Assembly: GCA_026929865.2 (NCBI GenBank)
Contig: CM049403.1
Span: 24,908,501-24,972,500, forward strand
From: Hyperoplus lanceolatus
Lineage: Eukaryota; Chordata; Actinopteri; Uranoscopiformes; Ammodytidae
DNA: 64,000 bases
Direction of reading: 5' to 3'
Below are positions 22,755 through 34,073 of the stretch, piece by piece (position 1 is the first letter of the stretch; each line of letters starts with the position of its first letter). Both the position numbers and the translations under genes were made by a program. The notes beneath the pieces were generated by a model, which worked only from the letters and a program-made list of their open reading frames with translations, made no database searches and was not told where the DNA came from.

Positions 22755-23110
22755 GCCTTTGAACACTCTTAATTTTTTCAAAGTAAACGCTTCGGACCCC
22801 GCGGGACACTCAGTTAAGAACATCGAGGGCGCCGAGAGGCAGGAGCTCGGACAGGTAGCTCGCCGCGGCGGACCGTCAACTCGATCCCGAGATCCAACTA
22901 CGGGCTTTTTAACTGCAGCAACTTTAAGATGCGCTGTGGGCTGGAATTGTGATTTGCTGGCACCAGACTTGCCCTCCAATGGATCCTCGTTAAAAGGATT
23001 TAAAGTGTACTCATTCCAATTACAGGTCCTCGAAAGAGTCCTGTATTGTTATTTACCGTCACTACCTCCCGAGTCGGGAGTGGGTAATATGCGCGCCTGC
23101 TGCCTTTCCA
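22755..23110 (-). pseudogene. 18S rRNA fragment
   Basis: The reverse complement matches the central part of eukaryotic 18S rRNA as I know it: GCAGGCGCGC..TTACCCACTCC, then GACTCTTTCGAGGACCTGTA, AATTGGAATGAGTACACTTT, GGATCCATTGGAGGGCAAGT, AAAAAGCCCGTAGTTGGATC and GAGTGTTCAAAGGC near the end. It covers about 355 bp, roughly the 5' central domain, including the universally conserved V4-flanking region. It has deletions and substitutions: the highly conserved CAGCAGCCGCGGTAA segment is reduced to GCCAGCAAATC-like sequence. So it is a decayed or captured copy, not an rRNA gene. Confidence 0.88.
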
Positions 23111-23146
23111 GCAGAGCACCCTCTGCTGGAAAGAATATTGTGAGCT

Positions 23147-23346
23147 ATCCTTCGTGATTGTAACCATAGGTGTGAATGTGAGTGTGAATGGTTGTCTGTC
23201 CCTATATGTGGCCCTGCGATGGACTGGCGAACTGTCCAGGGTGTACCCTGCCCTCGCCCAATGCAGCTGGGATTGGCTCCAGCCCCCCCGCGACCCCTAA
23301 CGGGACAAGCGGTAGAAGATGGATGGATGGATCCTTCGTGATTGTA
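23147..23346 (+). mobile_element. LINE 3' tail or SINE with 16-bp TSD
   Basis: The insert 23,163-23,330 carries the familiar fish segment CCTGCGATGGACTGGCGA and GCTGGGATTGGCTCCAGCCC, ending in ATGGATGGATGG. It is flanked by the direct repeat ATCCTTCGTGATTGTA (23,147-23,162 and 23,331-23,346), proof of retrotransposition. Only the 3' end of the retroelement is present. Confidence 0.88.
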
Positions 23347-23697
23347 GTCACAGTTATTTGAGTACTAGTAATTCAACAATCTAATAAAACAAAAGGGCGC
23401 TTGTGTTCACTCTTTTGAACCACAGGTAACCACCACCTTTGCTTCATTTTTTGATGGTTCAAATGTGTATCATAGCAAATGATTTATTCATTAACCATTG
23501 ATAAGTGTGTTTCACTCCATCTTAATCACATATAGGAATAGTGTTCCTCAAAGTACACCAGATTGATGCATTTAACATTTAAAAGGTACACAATTTTCTT
23601 CCGGGGGAGCATACCCCCGGACCCCCCTAGGGGGGTCGGGGTCCCCCCCCCCCCCACACTTTCAAAAAATTCTGTGGGAAACACTGTATGTGTATGT

Positions 23698-25151
23698 TCA
23701 GATGCATGTGTGGCAAAAAGCAACACTTTTAGTGTGTTCTTTGCAGAGATATTTCTTGCAGGTGAAGCACACTATGTTTGTCTTTCTGTCCTTAGTGCTT
23801 GGGCAGACCTGACACCTCTTTCTTTTAGAATCAGGTGGCCTGACTGGGGTTGTGGCTGCTCTGGTTGGTGTTGAGGCAGGGCTGGCTGAGGAGGATGCTG
23901 GGCTTGATGCTCTTTGTGATGCTGATGGCATGGACGGAGTGCCTGGTGAACTCTGCAGCTGTCTGACCAAGGCTGCAGTGTCTGGATCTCGAGGCACCCG
24001 TTCCCTTCGCTCAATGTGTGGCTTGACAAGGGAATTTCCCAGCTCCTCAAGAAATATTCTGCGCTTGTGTTTTTTGGTTGAGTTCCACCCTTGGTCGATG
24101 TGGGTCCACAACACAAATGCATTAAATGCAGACACATCAAGGATGTTGTAAAACACAACCATTGACCATCTTCTGGTCATTCGCTGGCAAGTGTAGGTGG
24201 CAGTCAGCTTGTCCACTCCTCCTTTGTTAGCTTTATAGTCGAGGATTATTGTGGGCTTTTTGTCACTTCTTGATGACACAGCTGCATCTTTGTGAAGAGT
24301 AGACATCAGTATCACATTCCGTTTTTTTTTGGACAGTATGAGACAACAGTGGTGGTGTCTGTAAAAGCGAACTTTGAGGAAAGTGGAGCCCTGTCCTTCA
24401 CCTGCAAGATTTCAGCTGGCAGCTCAGGTTTATTTTTCTTCACTGTGCCTACCATGGTAAGTTTCCTCCTGAGAAGTTCTTGTCCAAGGTCATAGCTGGT
24501 AAATAAATTGTCACAAGTGATATTGTGACCCTGCAGTCCAGTAGTCATATCGAGGACACGTTTTCCTTGGTTTTTCTCAGGGATGCCACTCGCAGCTTTG
24601 CCTGTGTATATCTGTAGATTCCAGGCATAGCTGGTTTTCGCATCACAGGCTGCCCAGAGTTTGATGCCATACTTCCCTGGCTTACTGGGTATGTATTGTC
24701 GGAAGGGGCATTTTCCTCGGAAAGGGACAAACCGGTTCATCCACTGTCACCTCTGGCCCTGGATTGAACATCTGTGGAAGGGCAGCACCCATCTCTCCCA
24801 GACATCCCTGATGGGGGCAAGCTTGTCAGATCTCACTCTGGTATCTCTGTTGTCAAATCTGAAGACTCTTGATATCATTTGAAAGGTCCGAAGTGACATT
24901 GTTGCCCGGAAAATATTTCTGCCTGTCGATGCGTCCCAGAGACTATCCAGTGGCTATTTGCAGGATCTGTACACTCCAGCAATAAGAAGAAGACCAATAA
25001 AAGCATCCAGGTATTCCTCATCGATGTCTTTCCACATGTCATCCATGGACTTTTTTCCTTCAAGATTTGTCATAGCAATGATATGTCTTTTAGTGGCAAT
25101 AGCGAAATAGCTCAAAACATGTTTTGATGTCACTGACTCTTGTAACAGCAA
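23698..25151 (-). pseudogene. piggyBac transposase, damaged
   Basis: Read right to left: an N-terminal part with VTSKHVLSYFAIATKRHI and SMDDMWKDIDEEYLDAFIGL (25,151-24,960), a DDE-type core with SKPGKYGIKLWAACDAKTSY and GLQGHNITCDNLFTSYDLG (24,740-24,312), then IILDYKANKGGVDKLTATYT and RRWSMVVFYNILDVSAFNAF (24,315-24,000). The C-terminus has a Cys/His-rich segment (CQVCPSTKDRKTN, CFTCKKYLC, FCHTC) characteristic of piggyBac-derived transposases. Candidate catalytic aspartates are in CDNLF and DYKANKGGVD. At least two frame changes separate the blocks (near 24,310 and 24,750-24,950). Not functional as it stands. Confidence 0.85.
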
Positions 25152-25480
25152 ACCTTGTGATTCCAGGGGTCATTTTGATGACATTTGCAGCTGCCCTGCC
25201 ATGCTCATCATGAGATGCAGACTCCAACAGATTTTACCATTTTGGACGTGAATCAGTATGCTTCCTCCTCAGAAACTGGTTCATCCGTATCGCTATGCAG
25301 CTCAGTGTCCTCTCACACTCATTTTCTGTCTGGAATTTGATCATGAACTTGTCTCAGTGTAAATTTCCTCATTTTTTGAATGCTGCAAATAGGAGATCTG
25401 CTCTGCAAGTCACCAACTCTATGCTGAATTGACTGGACAATGTCTGGACATGCCCGTCTGTTTGTTTTTGTTTTTATGCA

Positions 25481-25872
25481 GGTATTGGGTAGCCTGGTGC
25501 TACCAGACCATCGTACTTCATTTCATTTGTACAGAGGGTCTGGCAGTGCTGTAATTGGCAAACGTTCACTCATGGAGGCGGGTGTCTGCTAAAGTTTAAA
25601 ACTATTGGATCTGCCCAGTGCCACTCTGGATTAGCCAACCAATCGTACCAACGTTTGGTCGTCCCGTGTGTCATGAGCCGGCTACAACGCTGAAACTGGA
25701 AGCGCGACTTCGGCGTCATCGTTCTCAGCCCTCAGCTCTGTTCACTGATTGGACCGGCTATCGAATCTCCGGAAAAACTGGGAAATGGGCTGTACACCCA
25801 GACTGACTACTGAAGGGAAAATAAAATTTGGCCGGAAGTAGGCGGGCGGGCGGAGCCAGGCTAGGTATTAGG
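25481..25872 (+). mobile_element. MITE with 9-bp target duplication, copy 2
   Basis: The 374-bp copy at 25,490-25,863 is the same as copy 1 (7,029) with scattered differences, in the same orientation. Flanks GGTATTGGG and GGTATTAGG are a 9-bp duplication with one difference. It is inserted within the piggyBac element upstream of the transposase, so it is younger than that transposon. Confidence 0.88.
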
Positions 25873-26215
25873 GCAAAAAACGGCAAAAATGAAAACCCCC
25901 CCAGAGCTCACATGATTGGGAGAGGAGCTGACTGTCATTGTGTTGGCTGACAGTGCACTTATGATTTCAGTTTTGGCTCTAGTTATTGTTTTTTACACCT
26001 TATTTAATGACTGGGTCGAAAACGACCCTAACACCACCAGTGTTATAATTTCAACCAGAGCATTTTATAATGAAGTGAAACATTTTTTTTTTTGAAATAG
26101 AGGTTCCTGACAAAGTCAAGAAATCTTGATACAATAGACAAAATGTAAGTGGTTCTTTTATGCATTTGAAAACCAAAACGGGTCGGTGGCGACCCTAACA
26201 CGAGAGGAAGGTTAA

Positions 26216-27050
26216 ACCGGAAACAGGAAGCGTTTTGAATACTTATTTATTTGCTGTAAATGCTTAATGTAACTGTTAAATTGTGTTTTCTCATTTAAAA
26301 AAACACATGTTCATTTTAGAGCAGGGATGACATCTACAGAGTTGCCTGCTTACACCTCCCTTGATTTATGTTTTCATGTCTATGTTACAGTTTTACAAAA
26401 AAAAAGCAATGAAGACACACTAAAGAACAAGAAAGTCAAACCTTGAGTCTTTATTTCTTTATTGGACTTTTGAGTGTTAGCTGGCTCTCAAGCCGTGCTC
26501 CAGGTTACGCGCTGCCAGGGCAGTACATCAGGACATTCTTTAGAAAAAAGACTTTTGACAAATATGTTTTGTAAATTTGTATATTTCATTAAATAAAAAA
26601 TATCATTTATGATACTGGTATTGTTAATGTTTAAACAGTATGAAGATCGGTTGGTTTAATATTTTCATTCATTAAGTACGGGCCCTCAAGTATTGTTATT
26701 CATACTTCTTCTTCTTACTTCTTCTTATTTCTTCTGCCACATTCTCTAGCTAGCTCTATCTCCTCCCACACCGTTGCACTTAGAAAACGCAAACATTTCA
26801 CAGAACGTCCGTCCCCAGAGGACGCTGTTATGAAGTCCTGACTGAAAAAACTTTTAAAGGCCACGCCCCTCACACCGTAAGTATGAGGGGCGACACACTG
26901 TAAGTCTGATTCACTTGACATTTCTCACACAGCTGTACGTTAGGGTGCTCTACAAAAAAGCCTCTGTGACCATAAAAGTGCGCCTGGGAATATTCTCTGC
27001 TAATTAGCATAAACTGAAAAACAGGGTTTTTAACACAACCTTCTGCCATA
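26216..27050. other. Repeat-like non-coding stretch
   Basis: Non-coding. A TTCTTCTTACTTC low-complexity run at 26,704-26,740 precedes CCACGCCCCTCACACCG-type sequence that looks repeat-derived, but I cannot name a family. Confidence 0.35.
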
Positions 27051-27051
27051 A

Positions 27052-28260
27052 CTCTGCCCTACAAAGGAGAAAGGCAGTAACTCAATTTTTTTCAAAAATG
27101 AGTTATTATCATTTTTGTGCCATTGAAGACAACCTTTGTCATGTGGACAAATATCTTTTCTCAAATGTGTTATATTTTGGAGAAAATAGGGGGTCGTTAT
27201 TAGCCTGGCTCCGCCCGCCCGCCTACTTCCGGCCAAATTTTATTTTCCCTTCAGTAGTCAGTCTGGGTGTACAGCCCATTTCCCAGTTTTGCTGGAGATT
27301 CGACAACCGGTCCAATCAGCGAACAGAGCGAGTGGCTACAGAGAGCATTGGCGTCAGTCGCTCAGTTTCAGTTGCCAGAAGCCGGCTCATGACACATTGG
27401 CGACCAAACGTTATGCGTTGGTTGGCTAAATCAAAATGGCACTGGGGCAGATCCAATAGTTTTAAAAGCTTTAACAGACACCCGCCTCCATGAGTGAACG
27501 TTTGCCAATTAAAGCACTGCCAGACCTTCTGTACAAATGAAATGAAGTACGATGGTCTGGTAGCACCAGGCTAGGTCGTTATTACAGTAACTTCAAAAAG
27601 CCCTTCTGAAACCAAGGTAAAAGACTAACTCAGAGTTACTGTATTCTTCCTTTGTTTTGCAGTGCTGAAGCAAGAGTTACTGTACTTCACCTTTGTTTTG
27701 CCTCACTTAAAAAGGATATTACTGTTTTTCAACACTTTAACATTGATTTATTTCTGTATTTCTGACTAGTTTCAAAATGCTCAAACACCTCCCAAAAGCC
27801 TTAATATAATTAGATTTTTAAAAGTTACTTTGACAAATAAAAAAAGTATACAATAATGCTATATTATAATGATAAATGGTGATAAATAATATCAATAATA
27901 ACAATAACGTAAAGAATAACAGTAAAACATATCATACAATTTCATTGTACAATATAGGCCTATCATTATCAAACTAAAGATGTATTCACATTGGGTCATT
28001 AAACTGCTTTTAAAGCTAAGGTTTCCATATAAAATGGAAGTTACTGCCTTTTGCTTTGGTATGACACAGTTTGTTTTTGTAAGATTTGCAAAGGAAGAAT
28101 ACAGTAACTACCAAATAAGGGTCAATGGTCAAATCAGAGGTAAGTATGAATATGTTGCTGCCTGCAACTAGTTTGGCTGGACAAGAGGAAAACTTTAAAG
28201 TCATTTTTCTCAGTTTGAAACTCTCTGGAGTTACTGCCTTCTTCCTCTGTAGGGCAGAAC
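27052..28260. mobile_element. DNA element with about 32-bp inverted ends
   Basis: The left end TCTGCCCTACAAAGGAG then AAAGGCAGTAACTC pairs with the right end GAGTTACTGCCTTCTTCC then TCTGTAGGGCAGA (reverse complement with few mismatches). The body contains repeated AGAGTTACTGTA motifs and no transposase frame. Interrupted by MITE copy 3. Target duplication not clear. Confidence 0.6.
27192..27582 (-). mobile_element. MITE with 9-bp target duplication, copy 3 (inverted)
   Basis: The 373-bp copy at 27,201-27,573 runs in the opposite orientation to copies 1 and 2. Flanking 9-bp duplications GGTCGTTAT (27,192-27,200 and 27,574-27,582) are perfect. It is nested in the element at 27,052-28,260. Copies 2 and 3 form an inverted pair 1.3 kb apart. 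Confidence 0.9.
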
Positions 28261-30075
28261 TGCCGTGGAGGCGGGGCTGGCGGTCGGCGCCGGGGAGACC
28301 CGTACTTTTAAAATCTCTGTGGGATTTTCTAGTTTAATTTACACTTTACTGGTGTCAAATGGTCTGATACATACATATTAAATTCCACTAAGTTAAGAGG
28401 GTAGTCCTACAGCTCAGAAGAACCCCCTCCCCAAGCTCTTAAGAGACAACAAATAATGTGATGTTCATCTAATTTCTCTTCGCCCCACTTAACCTTGGAC
28501 TCTGAGGGCAGATTCACTTACTGTAAGAGTAAAATTGTAAAGTCAGCCCATCCACCGAAGTTCTCTTTGCATCACATCCATTTCATTAGGATGTTAGCGG
28601 GACCGTTGCCAGATTGTAGAGAAAATAATGACGCTGGCTTTTGCCCATTGGAAAAATAGTTATTGATTATTCTACGTAAAAGCAATGCATATTAAATCTT
28701 AGGATATGGAAACATAAATGTGGATCATATTGGATCCGTGATTATATTGTAATGGGATATTATTTGTAGCCTAGTATCCAACAGAACCTGTTGCATCAAC
28801 ACTGCTATGGAATAGCAAATACTTGGTGTATATTACATTGTTCTGGCCAACTTCCTGCTTACACATACACACCTCTTTCAATAAGTTGATGTCTGCCAAA
28901 ACTTTCTTAACACTGCACTGTCTTTACTGAAAAGATGACATGAATGTTTACTTTTCTTTCTCACACTTAGCGAATCTGGGCCATTGTGCTTCTAACCAAT
29001 TACTCTCTCACAGTGCAATTATGAATATTCACTGAAAACATTAAATATTGATTGCTGTGTGTTAACTCAGATCTTGAATGAAATTAAAACCAATATGAAT
29101 TACATGCTGGCACATCAGCACACTTTATTAGACCCATAATGAATGCAAACAGATAGCTCACCATTTTCGAGGACCCTCACCCCATTTATCCACGTCAATA
29201 AAAATTTAAATGGAGTGTCATAAATTGCTAAATTTCATCAATTCAGATATGCACACAATCTATTTGCTGTATGAGGCAGGGCAGTTAGGTCCACCACTAG
29301 CTGTGTAATTGCTGACCTTCCACACTTTGCCCTTATGAAGAAAATAGACGTCTCTCCATCTTAAAGCCTTTTACCTCATCTATGCTTCTCTCTCCGTCCA
29401 GTTTTAATGGACCGCTTCATAGGCCATCTGTGGATCAGGAGAGCGGAGAAAATCTTAATGTGAGAAAAATGCCATCGAGAGTGGAGCAGCAATGGATTTT
29501 ATGGAATGTAAATGCATTTGGTGTTGTTCCTTGACTGTCTTTGTCGACCCAAGCGAAGAACACAGGAACTGGGGGTTTGTTCAAGAAAGATATCTATTGC
29601 CAGTAAGTTGAATGGAGACGCAGTGGTGAGGCAAAAATGGATGGAACAGGCAGGGGGTGTTCCAAAGGAATGGCAAGCGGTGTCGTGCTAACAGAGGCAG
29701 CATGGGCAGGCAGGTGAACAAAGGAAAGAGCAGGCACACAGCGGAAGAAGTAAAAGCAGGCAGGCCGAATCGAGAAATAGCAATTAGTCACTTGGCACTG
29801 AGAGGTACAGCTAGTTTTAACAGTAAAGAGCCGGAGATGTGGCCAGGGTGGAAATACAGCGATTCATGAATTGATGGTAGCCAGGTGTGCAGGTGACAGG
29901 AACTCCAGGTGGCAGAGCAGGAACGGTACGCACACACAGCCAGACAGGGGACTTGATGGATACAAGAAGGGGGAAAATCACAAGGGACACACTAGAGAAC
30001 AGCCATGACAATGGGCACAAGAAAACTGTTAAAGCTCAAAAACCTTCGAGACTACAGTACCATCGAGAACACATA
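28261..30075. other. Non-coding, nothing recognised
   Basis: No coherent protein in any frame; ORFs here are short and composition-driven. No adcy1 C1a exon was found on the minus strand, although this is where upstream exons of the left-hand gene piece might be expected. Confidence 0.35.
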
Positions 30076-30077
30076 CC

Positions 30078-30476
30078 CTGCGTTCCGAATCGCATACTAT
30101 CTACTATATAGTATGTAGAAAAAAGATTTAGGATTTCCCGATTGTTGTGGCCAGATTTAGGATGGTTAGAAGTACCCGGATGTCCTACTTCATCCGGCCA
30201 AGATTGTTAGTGTTGGAAACTGCATCCTATTTGGGCGATTCTGGTCCACAATCCGGTGCGCACGTGAAGTCACATCGACGAAGCTTCCATATGAAAACAA
30301 ACAGGGATGTGATGGATATAAAAGTAAGAGGCAAAATCAAGGCGCAATGTTATGATGAAATAAAAGAGTAAAAGTATGTCCCAATAGTATGCCTACTGCA
30401 TCCTAACAAGATTATTTTTATTGTTGGATGTAGTATGTCGAATAGAAAAAGAAAGAGTATGCGATTCGGAACACAT
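30078..30476. mobile_element. MITE-like element with long inverted ends
   Basis: GTTCCGAATCGCATACT at the left (about 30,084) and AGTATGCGATTCGGAAC at the right (about 30,470) are exact inverted repeats. The interior also shows paired TAGTATG motifs (30,108-30,117 and 30,430-30,437). About 395 bp, with no coding capacity. Target duplication not resolved. Confidence 0.7.
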
Positions 30477-30479
30477 ATG

Positions 30480-33400
30480 TCTTTTGCTTCTAGCAACGGA
30501 AGACCACATTGCAGTCAGAGTTATCTGAGCTCATCCTGGAGGGCAACTGTTTGTTTAGACGGTTAATCATCATCGAGCTGTAAATGGCCACTCTGTTGTG
30601 TGAGCGGAATTTCCGAGAGTAATGTCACTATGCAGGCCATCATCAGACACAAGGTTAATGAGAGTTTAGTGGAAGCATATGCCTCACACACGGCAGTGGT
30701 ACTGCACCACAATAACAGGCACAATGAGTTAATGGTGCAGGTCCAAAGGCAAACTTAAACAAAACACAATCAAGAGAAATGTTGGTACAATATCAATTTA
30801 GTTTATCCCGCTAAGCTGTCAATAACATTAGTATGAAATACCTTCCAGACTCTCTATTCCAGTCCAACTGCATCTGATTTGAGGAGTACTTTAGGGCAAG
30901 CACACACCGTTGTGATGTCTCATATCAAGCCTTGATGACACCTGATCTGACACATACTTATTTGGTAGAACAAGTGGCATTACCTGTCTCTACATGACAC
31001 ATGCTGGTGAATCAAGCTTGACAGGCAGGGGCCCTTCAGCTGAATGTGATATGAGTCACTTCCCTTCACTGCCTCCCAGTTTCCTATCAATCTGTGGGCT
31101 GTAGTCTACCTAAAGCCCAGCTGTGAGGATGCTATGCTTATCCAAGCAGAAATTCCACAACAGTATGACCAAACTCTCCAGATGGATTCTGTATACTCAC
31201 AGAGGCACACAGACGCAGTACAATTCTTAGCAGACTTGTGGCAGGGCAGAGACGAGCTAGCCCTCCACCAATCTGATTGCTCTGGCTGAAAGACTGGCCA
31301 ACGCCGATTACACATGTTGAATCGGGTGAAAAGAAGGCCGACAACATTTACGACGGCCGACGTCACCGAACACACCAAACAGACTCATGTCCCCGCCCCC
31401 TCCAGACTCTCCGACAATGTCCGATGCCCGATTATTGGCCCAGTGTGTCTTCGCCTTAACAGCAACTACATGGCGAGACCTGTGTCCTAAATGGGGGAAT
31501 ACAGATAGTGACTCATCACACCAAGCAGCCATGATACTGAGAGACAGGTCTGAAGCACAAATTAAAGTAGACAGGTTCATCTTGTTGCCTACCGTACTGG
31601 GCTTAACATTGACGTTGTGTCAAAGTGAAACTGAGTCAGAGCCATTTTAAGAACTTCAGGTGACACAATTCTGCAGGCAGCAAAGAATACAATTCTACAC
31701 CTTGTAACTGTAAGCTTCTGCATGTGCGCATTTCCTTAGGACATGTTTCAGGCTTAAATAACAACACAAACAATATAAGCAAGTGAACATTATAAACACA
31801 TGGCTGTCAATGTAATGTATTTTTTAATAACAAGAACCATGCAAAGTTTATTTTTGATGCAGTGGTGCAACTTTGTTTTTTTCTCTCTCTCTCGCTCTAT
31901 AAAAGTAGTATTGAAATTATGGCTTTGCTCATAGTAAGGGTCAGTTAATCCTTACTCGATATAGAAATTGTTTAGTAGCCCGACACATGTCCTCCAAGCT
32001 GCACAGTCCATTGACACTTCCCATAAACTCTAGTGTGACTAAACACAGAATTTGAACAATTTTCTGACCAGATGTCTATAGATTGACTTAATACATTGAA
32101 CTTATTTTTGCCATTAATTTCATTGGACTTGAAGTTTTGGGTCAATTGTTAGTCATGTTTTTGACAGGATGAAACTTTTGGTTGGTATAGTATATATCAA
32201 TTGCTGAGTTTCTTATTTGTAAAACCCCTTGCAACCTAGCTTTCTTTTTTTACTTTTGTAAATCCCGATGCCAGACCTGTCTGAACTGCGTGCGCGCTAT
32301 CAAAAAGGTTAATTTTAATAAACGGCCTAGGCTCTGTGAACGGTCATGCAATCCAGAATTGCTGACTCCACCTTAAATATAGTCAACATGACACCTGCTA
32401 GACAGCAGCTACTGTATACGTACATGTACACTATGAACATACAGTATGTCTCTGCTTAATAAAAGGAATCAATTGTTAAAGGACGAGAATAATGGCCCAT
32501 AAAGTGAAATTAAAAGTGTCACATTCACTTTAGCCACTTTAAACATTTATCTCCAGTGAAATATGTAATTTCCCTTTCACTCCTGACCTGTCATTTATCG
32601 ACGGCTACTTGTGACAAGTCCAGAAGGGATTTGAACAGACAACCAAAGAATAATTATGTTTTTTTTCTTCTGTTGTATAATGGTTGAGAAATGAGAAGAC
32701 ATACCCCACAGGACTTCTTCATTGCTAACCTTTAAAGTAATGTCAATAGTAATTACTGAGAAGGCTTATCTTTACCCACTGCATCAATGCCCTTCACAGG
32801 AATCAGTGTTATGTACTCGTCTGCCAATTAATAGAAGCAAACAAGTAGTCAATTATTCAAATCATGGTAAATCATGGGCAACAGTTGCATTCATTGTGCA
32901 CCAAACTACCCTCATCTTCATTGAATATGGTACATTTGTGCTTGGTTTATTATAATTCATGAATACGAATGAAGATATCCCAAAAGGGTAAAGTGCTGTA
33001 TATTAAGATTATTTGTAAATTTAGACCACAACAAAATGTGCTTTTCTTCTCTTCCCTTAATAAGCAGTGACAGAGTCACCTTTTGTAATTCCAAAAACTC
33101 TGTCAGGTTTGAACATTGTCAAAATGATTCTGTATTCAGAAGGAGAGAACACTCCCCAAACCTCACATAAGGATCTGAATCTGCAGAGCTACCCACAGCT
33201 TCATTCTCACCTCATAGAGAGGATGGGGGCACCTGCTCTGCTCTGATTACAAACTGTCCTGGAGTTATCTCTGCATTAACTCTGGACAAACCCAGCATTA
33301 CAATATTTGGCTTGCAAGAGCCATCTCTTTGATCTCAGTGCTTGCTGTTGCCATGGCCAAGCAGTCATGTGCCTTACATCCCTCAGACGGCAGTAGGAAA

Positions 33401-34072
33401 ATGATGGCAAGCATGACAAATGTATTTACTGATTCAGGTAGGCCAGCCTTGAAATAACAGTGTGTTGCATTGCAAAGCAATCTTATCAATATATCATCAA
33501 CCAATCGGACTATAAAACAGAACTTGGGTGATACCTTTAAGTTGCTAGCGTAGTGCTGAGTTTACACCTGGTATTGTACGTTTTTGGTGTGGTTGCGTAC
33601 AAAAATATTTCATAAATCACTTTGAATTATATCAAATCATTGCATTTGTGAAGAATAGATCGGCCATTTTTCTCTTGCAATGAAATATTTAAATAGTTAA
33701 GAGGGGGGGGGGGATTATTCTTTTCTCTCCTGAATAGCTGTTCCACATTAAAGTGTGCAAGTCAGCAACTTTCACTATAGCAGCCCCATGTAAATGTATA
33801 ATTACAGAAACACTATTTGACTGCCATCACATCCTCTGGGGCCAGCATTAATCCCAGAAATCGATGTTTCCAACCCCAGATATGCAGAGCACAGCAATCC
33901 ATCTGTCAGCTGCGCCACCTTATCAGTCCAGAGGGAAAGGGACCATCGATAATTACCTCTGCTCACTAACATAATACAGACATTTCAGGGGAAATTCACG
34001 CTCAGTTCTACCTATAGCTTGAAACCGTTAGGGACTTGTCCGACAAAGAAAGTGCTGATGTAATGGATTCAG
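30480..34072. other. Non-coding, possible decayed repeats
   Basis: No recognisable gene. The 31,270-31,480 stretch is locally GC-rich with GGCCGACAACATTTACGACG-like sequence and open frames on both strands, which suggests a repeat remnant of unknown family. A G-run lies at 33,704-33,713. No adcy1 exon seen on either strand. Confidence 0.35.
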
Positions 34073-34073
34073 T

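Larger units (their letters stand above)
22424..23685. mobile_element. hAT-like insertion next to the transposase stop
   Basis: CAGTGTTTCCACTAATG at the left and TCTGTGGGAAACACTG at the right form the inverted ends of a hAT-type element of about 1.26 kb. Flanks are TG-rich (TGTGTATGT on both sides, offset by 2 bp), so the 8-bp duplication cannot be fixed. The right end is related to the element at 8,508 (GGGGG-rich segment at 23,600-23,660). It contains the 18S rRNA fragment and a small retroelement tail. Confidence 0.6.
21431..26215 (-). mobile_element. piggyBac transposon with nested insertions
   Basis: The element spans 21,435-26,211 and is flanked by TTAA (21,431-21,434 and 26,212-26,215). 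It begins CCTTCCTCCTGTCTTAA and ends TAACACGAGAGGAAGG, an inverted repeat whose outer CCTTCCTC/GAGGAAGG matches exactly. The transposase is on the minus strand. Subterminal sequence at both ends carries GGGTC-N6-GACCC palindromes. Nested inside are a hAT-like insertion (22,424-23,685) and a MITE copy (25,490-25,863). Intact ends suggest the insertion is not very old. Confidence 0.92.
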
